Positions 47,300 through 59,741 of a stretch of 64,000 bases of DNA are shown here, piece by piece. Source of the stretch: Latrodectus hesperus (Eukaryota > Arthropoda > Arachnida > Araneae > Theridiidae); NCBI GenBank assembly GCA_037975125.1, contig CM075854.1, positions 67,903,761 through 67,967,760 of the forward strand, given 5' to 3'. The stretch's first letter is position 1, and every line of letters begins with the position of its first letter. The notes under the pieces were generated by a model. The model was not told where the DNA came from and ran no database searches. It worked only from the letters and a program-made list of their open reading frames with translations. Position numbers and translations under genes: made by a program.

Positions 47300-48215
47300 T
47301 AATTCCTGGGGCCTGAGCAGCTACCAGGCGCGTCGGCAGGTGGTGGATCGCCGAACGTCCTGTAGGAATGACAGGATAGCCTTGAATATAGAATCAGAGG
47401 CCGCGAACCAGCTCCCGTAAACCCTGGTGTTATGCGACCCGTGCCTAGGGCTACTTGGCACCGCGGAAATATGTCTTAACGCAGCCTCTAGTTGCCTGGC
47501 GAGCTTCTAGAGCTTTTTTGCCTTGCCTAGTAACTCAGGGAATGCTGGATGGACTGTTATATTACCTGGCCTTATTAATTGTTATCTTGTGGCTGAAGAG
47601 ACACAAGAAATAACAAACATTTCTGCATTTGCAGGTGAAGCCTTTGAAGTAGACCTTGATGAAAAAGACAAGGGAACTCAGAGGCAATCTAGTGAAGGGG
47701 CAGCAATGAATCCTTCACAGGAGGTAGAAGTGACCTCCAAACCATATTCTTCTGGTGAAAGTCAGGAAGCTATCGCTAGCATGACTGTCTCCCTGACCAG
47801 AATCATCTGTTGATCATCAGCGAGGATTGCCTCTGAAATTCTAAGATGCTCTAGGCAGAAGATACGTTTAATCGTAAGCTTCATAACTGGGCACTATTAT
47901 TTCAGAAAACACCTCCATAAAATGGGATTGTTTCAGCAAGACCCTATCTACAGGAAATGTCATGCAATAGGAAACGGCCAAGCATATCATTTACGAATGC
48001 GAGGCCCTTGCCCTCCCTAGATTAACTTCTTTAGGCATCATCCATACTAGAGAGTTACACCTAGACTCCATTAAAGGACTCGGACTTTATTAATAAAGTG
48101 GGTGACCCGAGCAATTGGAACTAGGAAACATTGGGTTTGGAGTTAACAGTACAAAATGCTGATGAAAGCAGAGGTGCCCAATGACATACAAACCCAACAC
48201 TTAGAAGAAGAAGAA
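47300..48215 (+). mobile_element. Internally deleted LINE copy
   Basis: Three segments in LINE order. 47300-47520 is GC-rich and leader-like (GCGCGTCGGCAGGTGGTGGAT). 47523-47815 is an open acidic/Ser-rich stretch (FEVDLDEKDKGTQRQSSEGA) that could be an ORF1 tail. From about 47815 comes an ORF2 C terminus (TGHYYFRKHLHKMGLFQQDP, CHAI..., IIYECEALALPRLTSLGI) ending GLGLY, TAA TAA and a 3' UTR to 48215. The last part is homologous to 5381-5600 (inverse) and 55290-55490. The central endonuclease and RT are absent. Whether the first two parts belong to the same LINE is inference. Confidence 0.6.
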
Positions 48216-48544
48216 CCAATGTAATTTATATTTCAGAATTTTTATCAGAAAAATATTTAACATATTTCCATCATTACATACAAAATTTACTATACAAAAT
48301 AATGATGAAGCACCACAAATCTTGAGAAAAGTATAAAAAACCGTAAGAAAAGATAATGGAAAACGTGATTAAAAGAACACACACTTTTTAATACGAACTA
48401 AACTATACTGACCTATTAATATGGAAATATAAAAATAGGAACATTTTCATTTATGGCACGCTCTTCAACAAAGAGAAAATAATTATTAAATTTAAAATAT
48501 ATTTCATGAAAAAAATTAATATTTCAATTAAAAAGAAATAAAAT
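48216..48544. other. AT-rich spacer, no gene seen
   Basis: About 330 bp of A/T-rich sequence between two LINE fragments. Nothing recognised. Confidence 0.4.
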
Positions 48545-50632
48545 TTTTCTGAAAACAGTTTTCGTACTACTATTTGGGGCCCCTCTCAAAGCAGCGCCCG
48601 GGGCACAATAGACTCCCTTGCCCCGTCTTCACAACGCCACTGTTAACACAAGACTTTGGAAGCAATACCCATTGTCAGGCTTTTGCAGATGATGTCGCGC
48701 TTCTGCTCATTGCGAGCTCCTACTGCAAATTTTCCAGACAGTCCAGAAGACACACCGCCTTAATTGTGAGTTGGCTAGACACTTTCGAACTTCAGCTCAG
48801 CATTGATAAACGTCGTTATACGATCTTCGAAATCAGCAAAGACATCACCCGACGACCAAAGATCACTATTAAGAACCATAAAATCACATACACCAGAGAA
48901 TTAAAGTATTTAGGTATCACATTTGATCCTAAACTCTCCTGGGAAAAACATCTATGCTATGTTAAGGATAATATTGGCAATATAACATATAAAATCACCA
49001 GAATCACCAGGGCCACTTGGGGACTAAAACCATCTGTCCTCAAATAAATTTATCTAAATGTCATAGAATATAATCCTATATGGTTGTCCTGTTTGGTACA
49101 ATAACACGGTTAAAATGAATAGACAACTCACCTAAATACAGTGCACTTCACTCATCAAGATCACTAAATCCTCTAGGACCACATCAACTCATGATCTACA
49201 GGTACTTGCTGGCTACGTCCCACTTTTCCTCAAGGCGGAAACGACCCAAATCAGATATAGATTTTGGAGAAAAGGCAGTCCAGTCAAATTAGGCAACAAA
49301 GAGTACAACATAGACAACTCATGGACGTTTCAGTTTGAATTCTCACCACCCTGGGAGGTCAGAAACGTAAGCTGGAACACATTCCAAGTTCATGAAGGGT
49401 ACTCTGCCTATATTGACGGCTTCAAAATTGGAAATCTATTGGGATGAGCCTCCCTGATATTCTACGATGAGCTGCCAATTGCTAGATTACAGCGTCGACT
49501 TAATGACCAGGCTACTGTTTTTGAAGCTGAGGCACTTGCGATTTTATTTACGACCAAGCATATCATTTTACTTGACAAGATATGCCATATACATACCGAC
49601 TCACATTCAGTGCTTACCGTGATATCTGCCAAGAAGATACTGAGTGATACTATTAAGGAAATTAGAACACTGTTGCAACAACATAAGCACAGATTCAGCT
49701 TCCACTGGGTCAAGGCCCACAATTGAATCCAACATAACGAGGAAGCGGATATAGCAGCGAAAGAAGCTACCACCTTTGAGGAAGTCCAACATACAGCAAT
49801 CTATAGTAGGCAACAAATTAAAAAGATCTCAGAAGATCACGAAATCCAAAAGTGGCAGTCAATCTGGGACTCCTCCACCAAAACTAGAAGACTTCACAGC
49901 TTCTTCCCCAAGGTATTCCGTAACAAAATATCAGGAGACTTCTACGCTAACCAGATTCCAACTGACTATGGCGCCTTTGGCACCTATAAGAGCAGGTTCC
50001 ACGGCAAATCCAATCGCTGCCAGCACGATGAGGAAATCAGTAGCCCTGAACATACCATACTCTCTTGTAAACATCATGAGGCAATTAGAAACCAGTGGTT
50101 CCCTACAAACTTTCATGAAAGAAACCTCTCCCAATTAATCATACTCCCCAGAGTCCAATGCGGAATTAGGGAGATCTTAACCATGGAACTGCAGAACCAA
50201 TTGAAGGAGACGATGAATGACTAATCCCTTGCTCACTCTCCTCCACCTCATACTGTCTACATATACTTAGCTTTACTGCTAATTTCTCTCACCTCAAATT
50301 TTATACATATCTTATTCTGTATACATATAAATTTGTTACACATTTTTCTCACCAGCTTTGTATTGTACATATGCTTAATCTGTTTGTATATATTCTTAAT
50401 ATAGGCTGAGTTGGCCCACAAATCTTCCAGTCAGAGAGAGCTCCATAGAGAGTGTTTTGTACCTAACCCCCTTGGAGTTTTGGGGCTTTAATTCACATTC
50501 CTTCTGTTCTACTTTATTTTGTCCTTCTGGACCTTTGCGACCTTCTGCTTCGACTTGAGTACCACTCTTACTGGGCTATCGCATACGCTCTTCAACCGTA
50601 TACCTTCGGGTGGGTCGGTGTCATTCTTGAAT
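48545..50632 (+). pseudogene. R1/I-like LINE ORF2, 5'-truncated: RT tail and RNase H
   Basis: Begins abruptly at the RT catalytic block QAFADDVALLL (about 48675) after a short GC-rich lead. Then come LIVSWLDTFELQLSIDKRRY, RELKYLGITFDPKLSWEKHL and TRATWGLKPSVLK. Stops and frameshifts break 49050-49440. RNase H follows: FEAEALAIL (49510), HIHTDSHSVLTVIS (49600), FHWVKAHN..HNEEADIAAKEA (49700-49760). A C-terminal region holds YGAFGTYKSRFHGKS, CQHDEEISSPEHTILSCKHH and ends near 50223. The 3' UTR runs to about 50632 (CTTCGGGTGGGTCGGTGTCAT). 5' truncation is typical of incomplete reverse transcription. Confidence 0.86.
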
Positions 50633-51959
<1,327 letters not shown>

Positions 51960-52200
51960 CATTATGCCAATGTTTTATTGCAATGTATTTTGTTTTGATG
52001 TTCCATAAACTTGTCAATTGGGGACAGCCAGAGGCAGCAGAGGGGTGCCCTCCACATGTATCTGGAGCTGTTGCGTACGGAGTTCGGGACTGTTGCGGGG
52101 GCCGTGCCCCCGGTGGTGCTACTTTCCTTTATCCTTTCTAGCAACTCCCATCTAAACTGGTAGAACCCTTCTTGGGTTAGGTACAGGGGAGTTTGCTGGT
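51960..52200. repeat. GC-rich repeat candidate
   Basis: A sharply bounded patch with blocks GGCAGCAGAGGGGTGCCC and GCGGGGGCCGTGCCCCCGG, the latter a strong 7-bp stem (GGGGGCC/GGCCCCC-like, 52096-52112). No frame with a domain. It looks like LINE 3' UTR or SINE body material, family unknown. Confidence 0.4.
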
Positions 52201-52295
52201 GTATACAATTAGTCAGAAAATGAGCTTGTTTACACTACGTTCAAAATGGCTTTCACAGCGTGATGATGCTGTGGCATAAAATAATGGACAGCCTA

Positions 52296-52600
52296 AGACC
52301 ATTTTACCCCGGTGGCTTAGTGACAGCGTTTCACGCTCCCATGACACAGGTCCGAGGTTCGATCCTCGGGTTGGGCAAGGTCGACTCAGCCTTTCATCCC
52401 TTCAGTGGGTCGATAAACTGAGTACCAAGCATGTTTGGGAACTAAACGCTGGGTATTCCTCCTAACTGGCTGACCATCTAACTGGGACATATGCTTCTCA
52501 CCCCAGGGCCCTCGGTCATGAAAACAGTTATGGGCACTGTAGGCCTTGGCCCACATGGGCTGTCGTGCCATGGAGTTTAGTTTAGTTTTTCAGACCATTT
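52296..52600 (+). mobile_element. tRNA-derived SINE with 9-bp target duplication
   Basis: The body (52305-52591) is flanked by AGACCATTT on both sides (52296-52304 and 52592-52600). The head is tRNA-like: box A TGGCTTAGTGAC at 52313 and box B GGTTCGATCCT at 52356, about 43 bp apart, with T-arm pairing CCGAGG/CCTCGG. A central domain starts GTCGACTCAGCCTTTCATCC, then TGGGTCGATAAACTGAGTA and CCAAGCATG. The tail ends in TTTAG repeats and T. The central domain closely resembles the one I recall from cephalopod SINEs (GTCGACTTTGCCTTTCATCC...GGGTCGATAAA.TAAGTACCAG). Intact pol III boxes and exact duplications make this a fairly young insertion. Confidence 0.9.
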
Positions 52601-53589
52601 AAAATAACAGGACCCTTTAATCTCTCTATTCAAACAATTTTTTTACCAATAGCTTAAAGACAAATTATTTTATTGCTTCATTGAGGTCAAACTGTAATTT
52701 ATATCTAAAATATATTTATATGAATAAAACATGTTTTTAATTCACATTTCACTAAACCCTAATTATACAGTCATTTTTTGTACACAAAGTGTTATTATAT
52801 CAGGATCTACAATCAGTTAATAAGTTTTATTTGTGCTGCAGACTGAACACAATTTCAATAGAAAAATTTTATTTTAGGAAAAACTTTATCACTGTCCCCT
52901 GAATTTCAGCTTAATGTTTTCGATACATAAGTTTTGTCTCTCTTTAGTTTTATCATTATCGATAACTAAACACGAACACAGCCATGGAAGAAATATTTTC
53001 TGCAATAAGATGTGAATTAAAATACATATTAACTGAATTATAATTAAAAAAAAACATGTTAGGGAGTTTAAACACTGTTGCAAAATGGCCAAAGTAACCT
53101 ACTTCCTCGTAAAATATAATGAAATGAACCCAGAGATGTTAATTTAGGAAAGCCTGGAAAGGAGTAAAAACATCAGTGTTACTAGATTTGAAATTTGACT
53201 TCTAAACTGGCAACACAGTGTAGAACTTTATGGAAGCTTTTCCAAAATTTCAGAACACTAAAATTTTCACTGAAAGGTTATCATTGCGCTAAAAGCTTTT
53301 AAACGGCAATGTGTTGATAGGTGTTTTAGAAAAGAGTCTAATCCTGGTTTTTCTCCATAAACATTAGAAATTTATGAGTGAAAAACTGTAGAAGCTTTAA
53401 ATTTGGAATTATCTCTCTTAAGAGATATACCTGTGACTTCAACATAGTTCATTTTTTGAGAAATACCATCGCGAGACAGGAGAATGTTAGTTATAGATCA
53501 AGTATGGTGAGGTGTTAACAAGGTGCACTCCCTTCTTTTGCGTTTATATAACTTTGCCTGAAATCCAGAACTGAGAATATCAAACAATC
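52601..53589. other. AT-rich DNA, no clear gene
   Basis: No supported gene. From about 53140 composition rises, and this may be unrecognisable 5' sequence of the LINE that follows. Confidence 0.35.
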
Positions 53590-55500
53590 AATGGCAGAAT
53601 TCTAGCATAGTGTTAAAGTATAGAAAATATAAAGATATCTGTGCAGAAAAAACAATTAAAAGATTCCAAGGTATGTTTTCCAAGTCAACTCGTGGTGTTG
53701 GTAACACAAAAATAAGGTTATTTAGAACTTATATGAGAGAACATTCCCCAATCAAGCAATATTTCAGACATCTACTTTGCAACACGGGAAGTAGTTGAAA
53801 GGCTTTTGAAAGAAGGTAGTGCAATTTATTCATCTTTGAAATTTTAAGGGACACGGGTCTAAATCATATCTAGTACTTGTGGATTGAGATTCTATTTTTG
53901 GATTGGATTATTCAAATGAATTTTTTGGCAAATCATTGGAAAAAAGACTACTAGGAGTGCTCTGAATGAGGGGTTTTATTATCATTATTTTGGAACTCGG
54001 TAGTAAATAGTATTATTACTCATTTGAATAATATAGGCTACTGTATTCAAGGCTATGTTGGTGACATTCTCATACTTTTCTTTGGCAAAGACTGTAACAT
54101 AAACAGTCAATTGATATAAAATGCAACTGGTGCAAAGAGAGGGATCTGAAGGCTAGTTATAAAAAAATATCAACTCTGTACCTTTTATTCGCAAAAGAAA
54201 ATGCGACAGAATTTTTGTCTCAAAATTTTTGAATGTCCAAATTAACATGGCCTCTGAAGGGAAGTATCAAGGCTTATTCCTTAAACAAAAACTCACTTGG
54301 AAAAACATGTTGATTGCAAGCAAAAAGTGCATTATGATGTCCAGACTTATGCTTAACAAAAACTGGGGCTTATGCCATAAATGTTGTTTTGGGTGTAAAC
54401 CACAATTATTCGACACATCATAGCATTTGCCTTTGTGATCTGATGGTGTAAGGAATCGCAGAGAACAGTGAGAGAAGGGATGGAGTGTCTACAAAAAATA
54501 GATGCCAGTGTATCACAGGAGCTTTGATTTCTGTATCTTCCAGAACACTGGAAACTATCTTTTATCTGACTTCTTAGGCATTTCATTTGACTCACTGCTG
54601 GAATAACTGCCTATAGAATGATATTGCAGAAACAATGGTAAGACAAGCTTACTGTTAAAGGTCATATCAGTACTACTAGGACAATTAACGAAATCTTTTC
54701 TAATGATACCTTCGAATATCAAAGAAAGGACTTACGCGTTTTACAAATCATTTGAAGTTATTTTCTTTACTAAGGAAGAATAGGAGAATGACACGTTTAA
54801 TTATACAATTGCTGATCTTATCTGGTTCATATATAGATTAGAGAAAGATATCCGCTCAGAATTTGGTGTACTTGGTATATCACCCAGAGTTAACCTCTCA
54901 AAAGAACTTGGGAGTTATGCCCCTATATTTCAAGCTTAAGTACTTGTATTACTGTCTCTTGGTAAATATAAGAAAGGCTACCAAGGTAAGGGAAATCTTA
55001 TTTTCAGTGGTAGCTAAGCAGCCTTATTGACTATTTACTCATTCCAAGTTAATTTAAAAACTTGTTGGATTGCAGGAACCTCCTAAATGAACTGGTATCT
55101 AGGAACAAGTTAACTCTTACCTTATACTAGAACGCATGAGTTTTGAAGGTAATGGAAAAGCTGACAAGCTTGCAAAACAGGGATCGTATTCTAATCTGTG
55201 GTGCAGAGCTTTTCTGTAGCACCAATTTAAAAATTGTTAAAGGAGATTTATTGATCTGATCATCAACTGAGGAAATTGATTATCAACTGAGGAAATTGCT
55301 TCTGAAGTTCTTAGATGCCCAAGACAGATGGTACAAACAGTTGTGGAATTAATTACTGGGCACTATTATTTCAGAAAACAACTTCATATAATGAGACTTT
55401 TTCAACAAGACTCTATGAAGAAAATGTTTTAATGGTGTGAAAACGGGGCAGCATATTGTATAATGTCATGCCTTTGACTTTACTCGATTGATTATTTTAA
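53590..55500 (+). pseudogene. Heavily decayed LINE ORF2: RT and RNase H
   Basis: Only fragments in changing frames remain, but in the right order. RT block FWNSVVNSIITHLNNIGYCIQG (first half at about 53990), with catalytic residues reading VGD where ADD is usual (about 54060). Then QGLFLKQKLTWKNM (54270), MSRLMLNKNWGLC (54340), an IRHIIAFAFVIWW-like block and CLQKIDAS (54490). RNase H traces follow (GNLIFSGS..AALLTIYS at 54990-55035, and an EGNGKADKLAKQGS-like block at 55150). Segment 55285-55490 matches 47815-48010 (GGGCACTATTATTTCAGAAA is shared), so it is related to the LINE family at 47300-48215. It is the oldest LINE copy here. Confidence 0.75.
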
Positions 55501-57038
55501 ATGCATTTGATACTAAGGATTAAAATTGAATTAAGAAAGTTTGCAGTGACCTATAAATATTCGACATGTAAAATATTTAAAAAATTTTTCTGGTTTTTTC
55601 AAAAAATGTCAATGAAACAAATTCCGTATTTTAATAGTTGACGTGATGAGCCGTTTAAATGCAATGATGGTAAAAAAATAAATAAATTGTCATAGAGTAA
55701 TTCCAAATATACTAGTGATGCTTTATAAATACACAGATTAAAATACACTGATATGTTTATTTACATGTTGAAGGTTGAAGGAATGAGCTTTAATTTATTA
55801 CAGAATTCCTTAATTTTTTAAGGTATCTATTTACTTTGTCATATCTATCACATACAAGTTTCAGAGAAATCGTAAGTTAATGTATACCAAAATTCAACTC
55901 ATATAAAATTTCGTCAGAAGGAAGACAAAATGAAACAATTTGAAAAATTTTTGCTAAAAAAAGCCTCATTGTAAAAATAAGAACTCACGATTATTGAAAG
56001 CTTTTTAAGTGTAATATTTTCCCTGCCTAGTTGTATGAAAGAGGTGGAAAAGATCAGTTCAGGTGTTGGCAACATAACTTAATCAATGCATTTAATTAAA
56101 ATGTACTATTTTTAAGTGGAAATATTCTTATAATTTCATTACTAGTCCATTTTTTTTATTTTCAGTTTTATTAGGAATACGTAAAAAACAAAAAAATTTT
56201 TAATGTTTTTCTCATATGATTTGAGTTTGGCAACACTTTAATAACTATATTTTAGCGTCTTTAATTTTTATAACATGAAGATGGCAATGCAAAATGTATT
56301 AATTTGGAATGTTTTGGTCGCCTTTTTCTGTTTGTTGTGGTTGTAGTTATCGCTCATGAATGTTTGTGTTTATTGAATGTTCTATTTTAGAGAATATTTT
56401 TAAATAGATCTGAAGGACTGTCACTGTTTGTGACATTGTCTACGGTTCAATGTGTAATCAGTAAGTATGTTGCAGAACTCATTTGTAATAAATGATGAGG
56501 CATTTTGAATTACTTAACGATATAACGATTACTTAACGATACTTACATCAATAATAAAGCCACTAAGAACATATTCCATGTTTATATTTGAGATAGACTG
56601 TTGTACAATTTTTCTGATTGTCAATGACGTGATATTAAGTAAAATTTATCATCTTAGATTTCGATTTCTGTTAGAAATGCTAATAATATTGCATTTAATT
56701 TTCTAAAGTATATTTTGAGAAATTCATTGTTTTAGTAGCTGTATCTCATGAAACTGATATGAAAATTGAAGGAAACATTCTATTTTCATGATGTTATTGT
56801 GATTGCTTGTTAGAAAATTTAAAATAAAGCCGAATTTGCAATTCTGAGTAGGATTTTTCATTTAGAATTTTATCCTTTTATATATAAAAAGAATTCGAAT
56901 TGTAGAATTATTAAAAATGTACAAAAATAAAAATCCTCAAACTTCAAATATATAATAGAAATACAGATATTAAAAATCAAAGTAGAACATCAATAAAATT
57001 CAAATTTAATAAAGGGAGCAAATATAATATATATATAG
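55501..57038. other. AT-rich DNA; possible transcript start near 56280-56460
   Basis: Mostly non-coding. At 56276 a short ATG frame reads a hydrophobic MKMAMQNVLIWNVLVAFF-like peptide but stops after 23 codons. A good donor motif (ATCA|GTAAGT) lies at 56460. No exon continues, so no gene is called. Confidence 0.3.
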
Positions 57039-57375
57039 GGAATTAAGTATCACTTTAGTCAGCTTCATCAGGAATACTATAAAGTGTTTATACACTTAAT
57101 TTCTTTTGATTATATACTTTGATTTATATATGCAGTTTTACTTGTTTTGGAGTTAATTTTTATAATTATGTGACAATACTTATTTCATATATTTTCTTTA
57201 CTTTGCATTTAAATGCTGATTATTTGTATCTTTAATTTTATATTTGCTGGTTTTGGGGTATTGACAAAATTTTGACTATAGTTCTTTGCCATTGCGCAAA
57301 AAAAAAACAAACATACTTTTGTGCCACTGTGATCAGCATTCCTTGATGAATCTGACCATATTGGTATTTAATTCC
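57039..57375. mobile_element. MITE with ~48-bp terminal inverted repeats
   Basis: The left arm (57039-57086) and the reverse complement of the right arm (57325-57375) share GGAATTAA, TA, CA, GTCAG, TTCATCA, GGAAT, CT and GTG in register, about 75% identity by eye. Length is 337 bp, the centre is AT-rich and non-coding, and both flanks are TATATA-like. This fits a miniature inverted-repeat transposable element. The superfamily cannot be set: a TA-type duplication is possible but hidden in TA-rich flanks. Confidence 0.65.
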
Positions 57376-58399
57376 ATTTATATATTCATTTTGCTTTCTT
57401 TATTAAATTTCAACTATATTTGAATTTTATTGATGTTTTCCTCTGCCTTTTTATATTTGTATTTCTGTTGTATACTTTAAGTTTGAAGATTTTGATTTGT
57501 GTATATATTGTTATAGAAAATATAAAGCTTGGTTCCTGTGATTGCACATGTATATCATGGGAAAAACTGTTGCTCTATGTTAATTTGACAGTGCAGATTG
57601 TGATAGTCCTAAAACTCAGAATGAATATCTCTGAAACTGTCAACTTTGTCAGCCAATTGAGATTAACTATGCTAAATGGGCAAATAGTAATTTCAAAACT
57701 AATATAGATAAGTTGCAGATGACATAATATAAGACATCCACTCATCATTATTAACATAAAATCATGCTGCCTGCTTGATAAGATAAGATTGGCAGCAGAT
57801 AATGGCTCAGTTAACTACAGAATATATTTTTTCTGCATACATGAGTCACTCGTGTTTATCATTGTCTATTGACAATCTTATTTTAAGAAACGAAGTACCT
57901 TCTGACATCCTGATTTGTTAATCGTATGTGGACATTCAACATTAGTATCTGCTACTTGTCTCATTGCTTTACTTGGCATAGGTACTCAAAAAGACAACAT
58001 AAGAATATTTAGTGAATTGTGTGATTTCAGAGATACTTATACAGATTATAAGTCTTAGATCTATCATAATCTGCCTTTTGTCAATGTTGCTTTGATTATC
58101 AGCTTTTTCCATGGAAGACACATGTAATTGAGTATATTCTTAACATTCTTTGGGAAAAATTGTATATCATTCATAATGGATCACATGTCCCTCAAAGACA
58201 TTAAGACAGCCTTAATGTCAAACTGAGGAAGTGATCATATTGTTTCAATCCTTCAGTGTACATTATATATATGTATAATGTAGTTTTGAAACTAATATAG
58301 AAATTACAGTTCCTTTTTTCTTTTGTCATTCTTTTTGCAGATAATCTATTTTCTATTTTATTACTAATTATTCAGTGCACTATATTTTATTTTTTCCAA
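57376..58399. other. Non-coding or decayed sequence, no gene assigned
   Basis: The frame at 57420-57707 (95 codons) is hydrophobic at its start but loses any pattern. Broken frames at 57780-58200 give runs such as CGHSTLVSATCLIALLGIGT that look once-coding, but no family was recognised. Confidence 0.3.
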
Positions 58400-58560
58400 T
58401 CTTTGCTAGCATTACAGCCTGTTACAAATCATGGCTGTCGTGCCAATTCTTCCACATCTGTGTGTAGTGGCTCAGAATCCATTTTGAACCATAGGTCCTG
58501 GTCTAATTAGCCCTCATGTGCTAAAAGTGACTGTTGAGTGACAAACAAACTAAACCCATC
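58400..58560 (+). mobile_element. SINE remnant, copy 3 (3' part)
   Basis: The end of this segment, AATTAGCCCTCATGTGCTAAAA then GACTGTTGAGTGACAAACAAAC and TAAACCC, lines up with the 3' parts of the copies at 35600 and 30041. The front half (GGCTGTCGTGCCA) is shared with the tail of the SINE at 52296 rather than with those copies, so it may be a composite. Confidence 0.5.
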
Positions 58561-59660
58561 TAATTTGACTTCTTCTCTGTCATTCAACTGTCTGATTCAG
58601 GGTCTTCCTTTTTATTGTTTTTTCTCCAAAATTGAAAAGATGACTTTTTTGTTGGAAAAATCACATCTGAGTACCATATTTTCCTGCATATAATTTGCAG
58701 CTGTGTATTATCATCAAGAAATTTTTTCAGAGTAAAAGAAAAAAGCGTTGTATTATCCGTATCAATTTTTTTTCTGCAAATAGGAGAAAATATATACTGC
58801 TCATAATGTAGGTGTTAGATAACATAATAAAAAGTACATAGTGTGATTAAAGATATAATAAATTGTATAGAAAAAAGCATTTATTGTGAAAAAGATTTGT
58901 TTGAATCCACATCATCACAAAATGCGATTAATGGGGATGAAAACACGAGATCGATCAAGGGCGATTATTCCGAGAAGCTGGAAAAACATATCAAATTTTA
59001 TTTTTTAATAACTTTTAAAATAAGGTTAGGCATAATTTTGAAAATTAAAATTTGTTTTGTTAACAATTAATTAAAAGAAATTGATTATTTTCAAATTGTG
59101 CATTTGATACATTTGTCTTTGGTACTGCACATGTTTGTTTTTAACTTACTTTAATATGTTTTTTGCCATTTTTTATTTACTATTTCTATTGACTTTAGTT
59201 TAAAATCTGCTATGTAACTTAAATTTTTGCTTCCACATTATTATAAAATAATTTAAATATTTTCAGAATGAAATAACTCAGGTCGAACCAAAATCTGAAA
59301 TGATGATAGTACTTTTTTTACAACTATCATATCTTTACAATGAACCAAATTTGTTCTTAAATGCAATTAAACAAAGCTGATTGTAGATAAAATAAGTTAG
59401 CCAACTTGTAATGCCATTTGTTATTTATTTTATGAGACATAAATAACTTTTTTTCCTAATTTTTTTTTAGTTTTTGATTTGATCATAGTATCTGTAACAT
59501 GATAGTGACATTAAGATTCAGATTGTATCTTTATGTACTGAGATTTTGAGATTCCTTATTTATATGAATATGAAAAGCTGTAATATGCTGAAGATTATGA
59601 ATTGCTCACCTTTGTCATTGGAGATGTATTTGAAAATTGAGTAAAATGTGTTACAGATTC
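58561..59660. other. AT-rich DNA, no gene assigned
   Basis: A 75-codon frame at 58843-59070 has a mixed polar segment (LFESTSSQNAINGDENTRSI) less AT-biased than its surroundings, but no domain or splice sites are clear. Otherwise nothing recognised. Confidence 0.3.
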
Positions 59661-59741
59661 TAGGGTTTTACCGATTGCAATTTGATATCGTAATAGCTGA
59701 TTTAACTATAATGATATCAAATTGCAATTGGTAAAATCCTA
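59661..59741 (+). ncRNA. 81-nt hairpin, possible miRNA precursor or MITE core
   Basis: Two 31-nt arms (59661-59691 and 59711-59741) pair with no bulge around a 19-nt loop. The arms differ at only three positions, all G opposite T on the plus strand, so a plus-strand RNA would pair fully with three G-U wobbles, while a minus-strand RNA would have three A-C mismatches. Length, loop and strand bias fit a pre-miRNA-like hairpin. A perfect unbulged stem also fits a tiny palindromic transposon remnant; two of the three wobbles can be explained by CpG decay in the right arm. No expression evidence. Confidence 0.4.

Noticed and set aside
49776..50138. 120-codon plus frame as a separate gene
   Set aside because: It overlaps the LINE C-terminal region in a different frame; the meaningful reading is the LINE one.
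56276..56460. Signal-peptide-like 23-codon ORF followed by a donor motif
   Set aside because: A TAG ends the frame well before the donor and no second exon was found.
57420..57707. 95-codon hydrophobic frame as a membrane protein
   Set aside because: No charged-residue logic around the hydrophobic parts, AT-driven composition, and no homology recognised.
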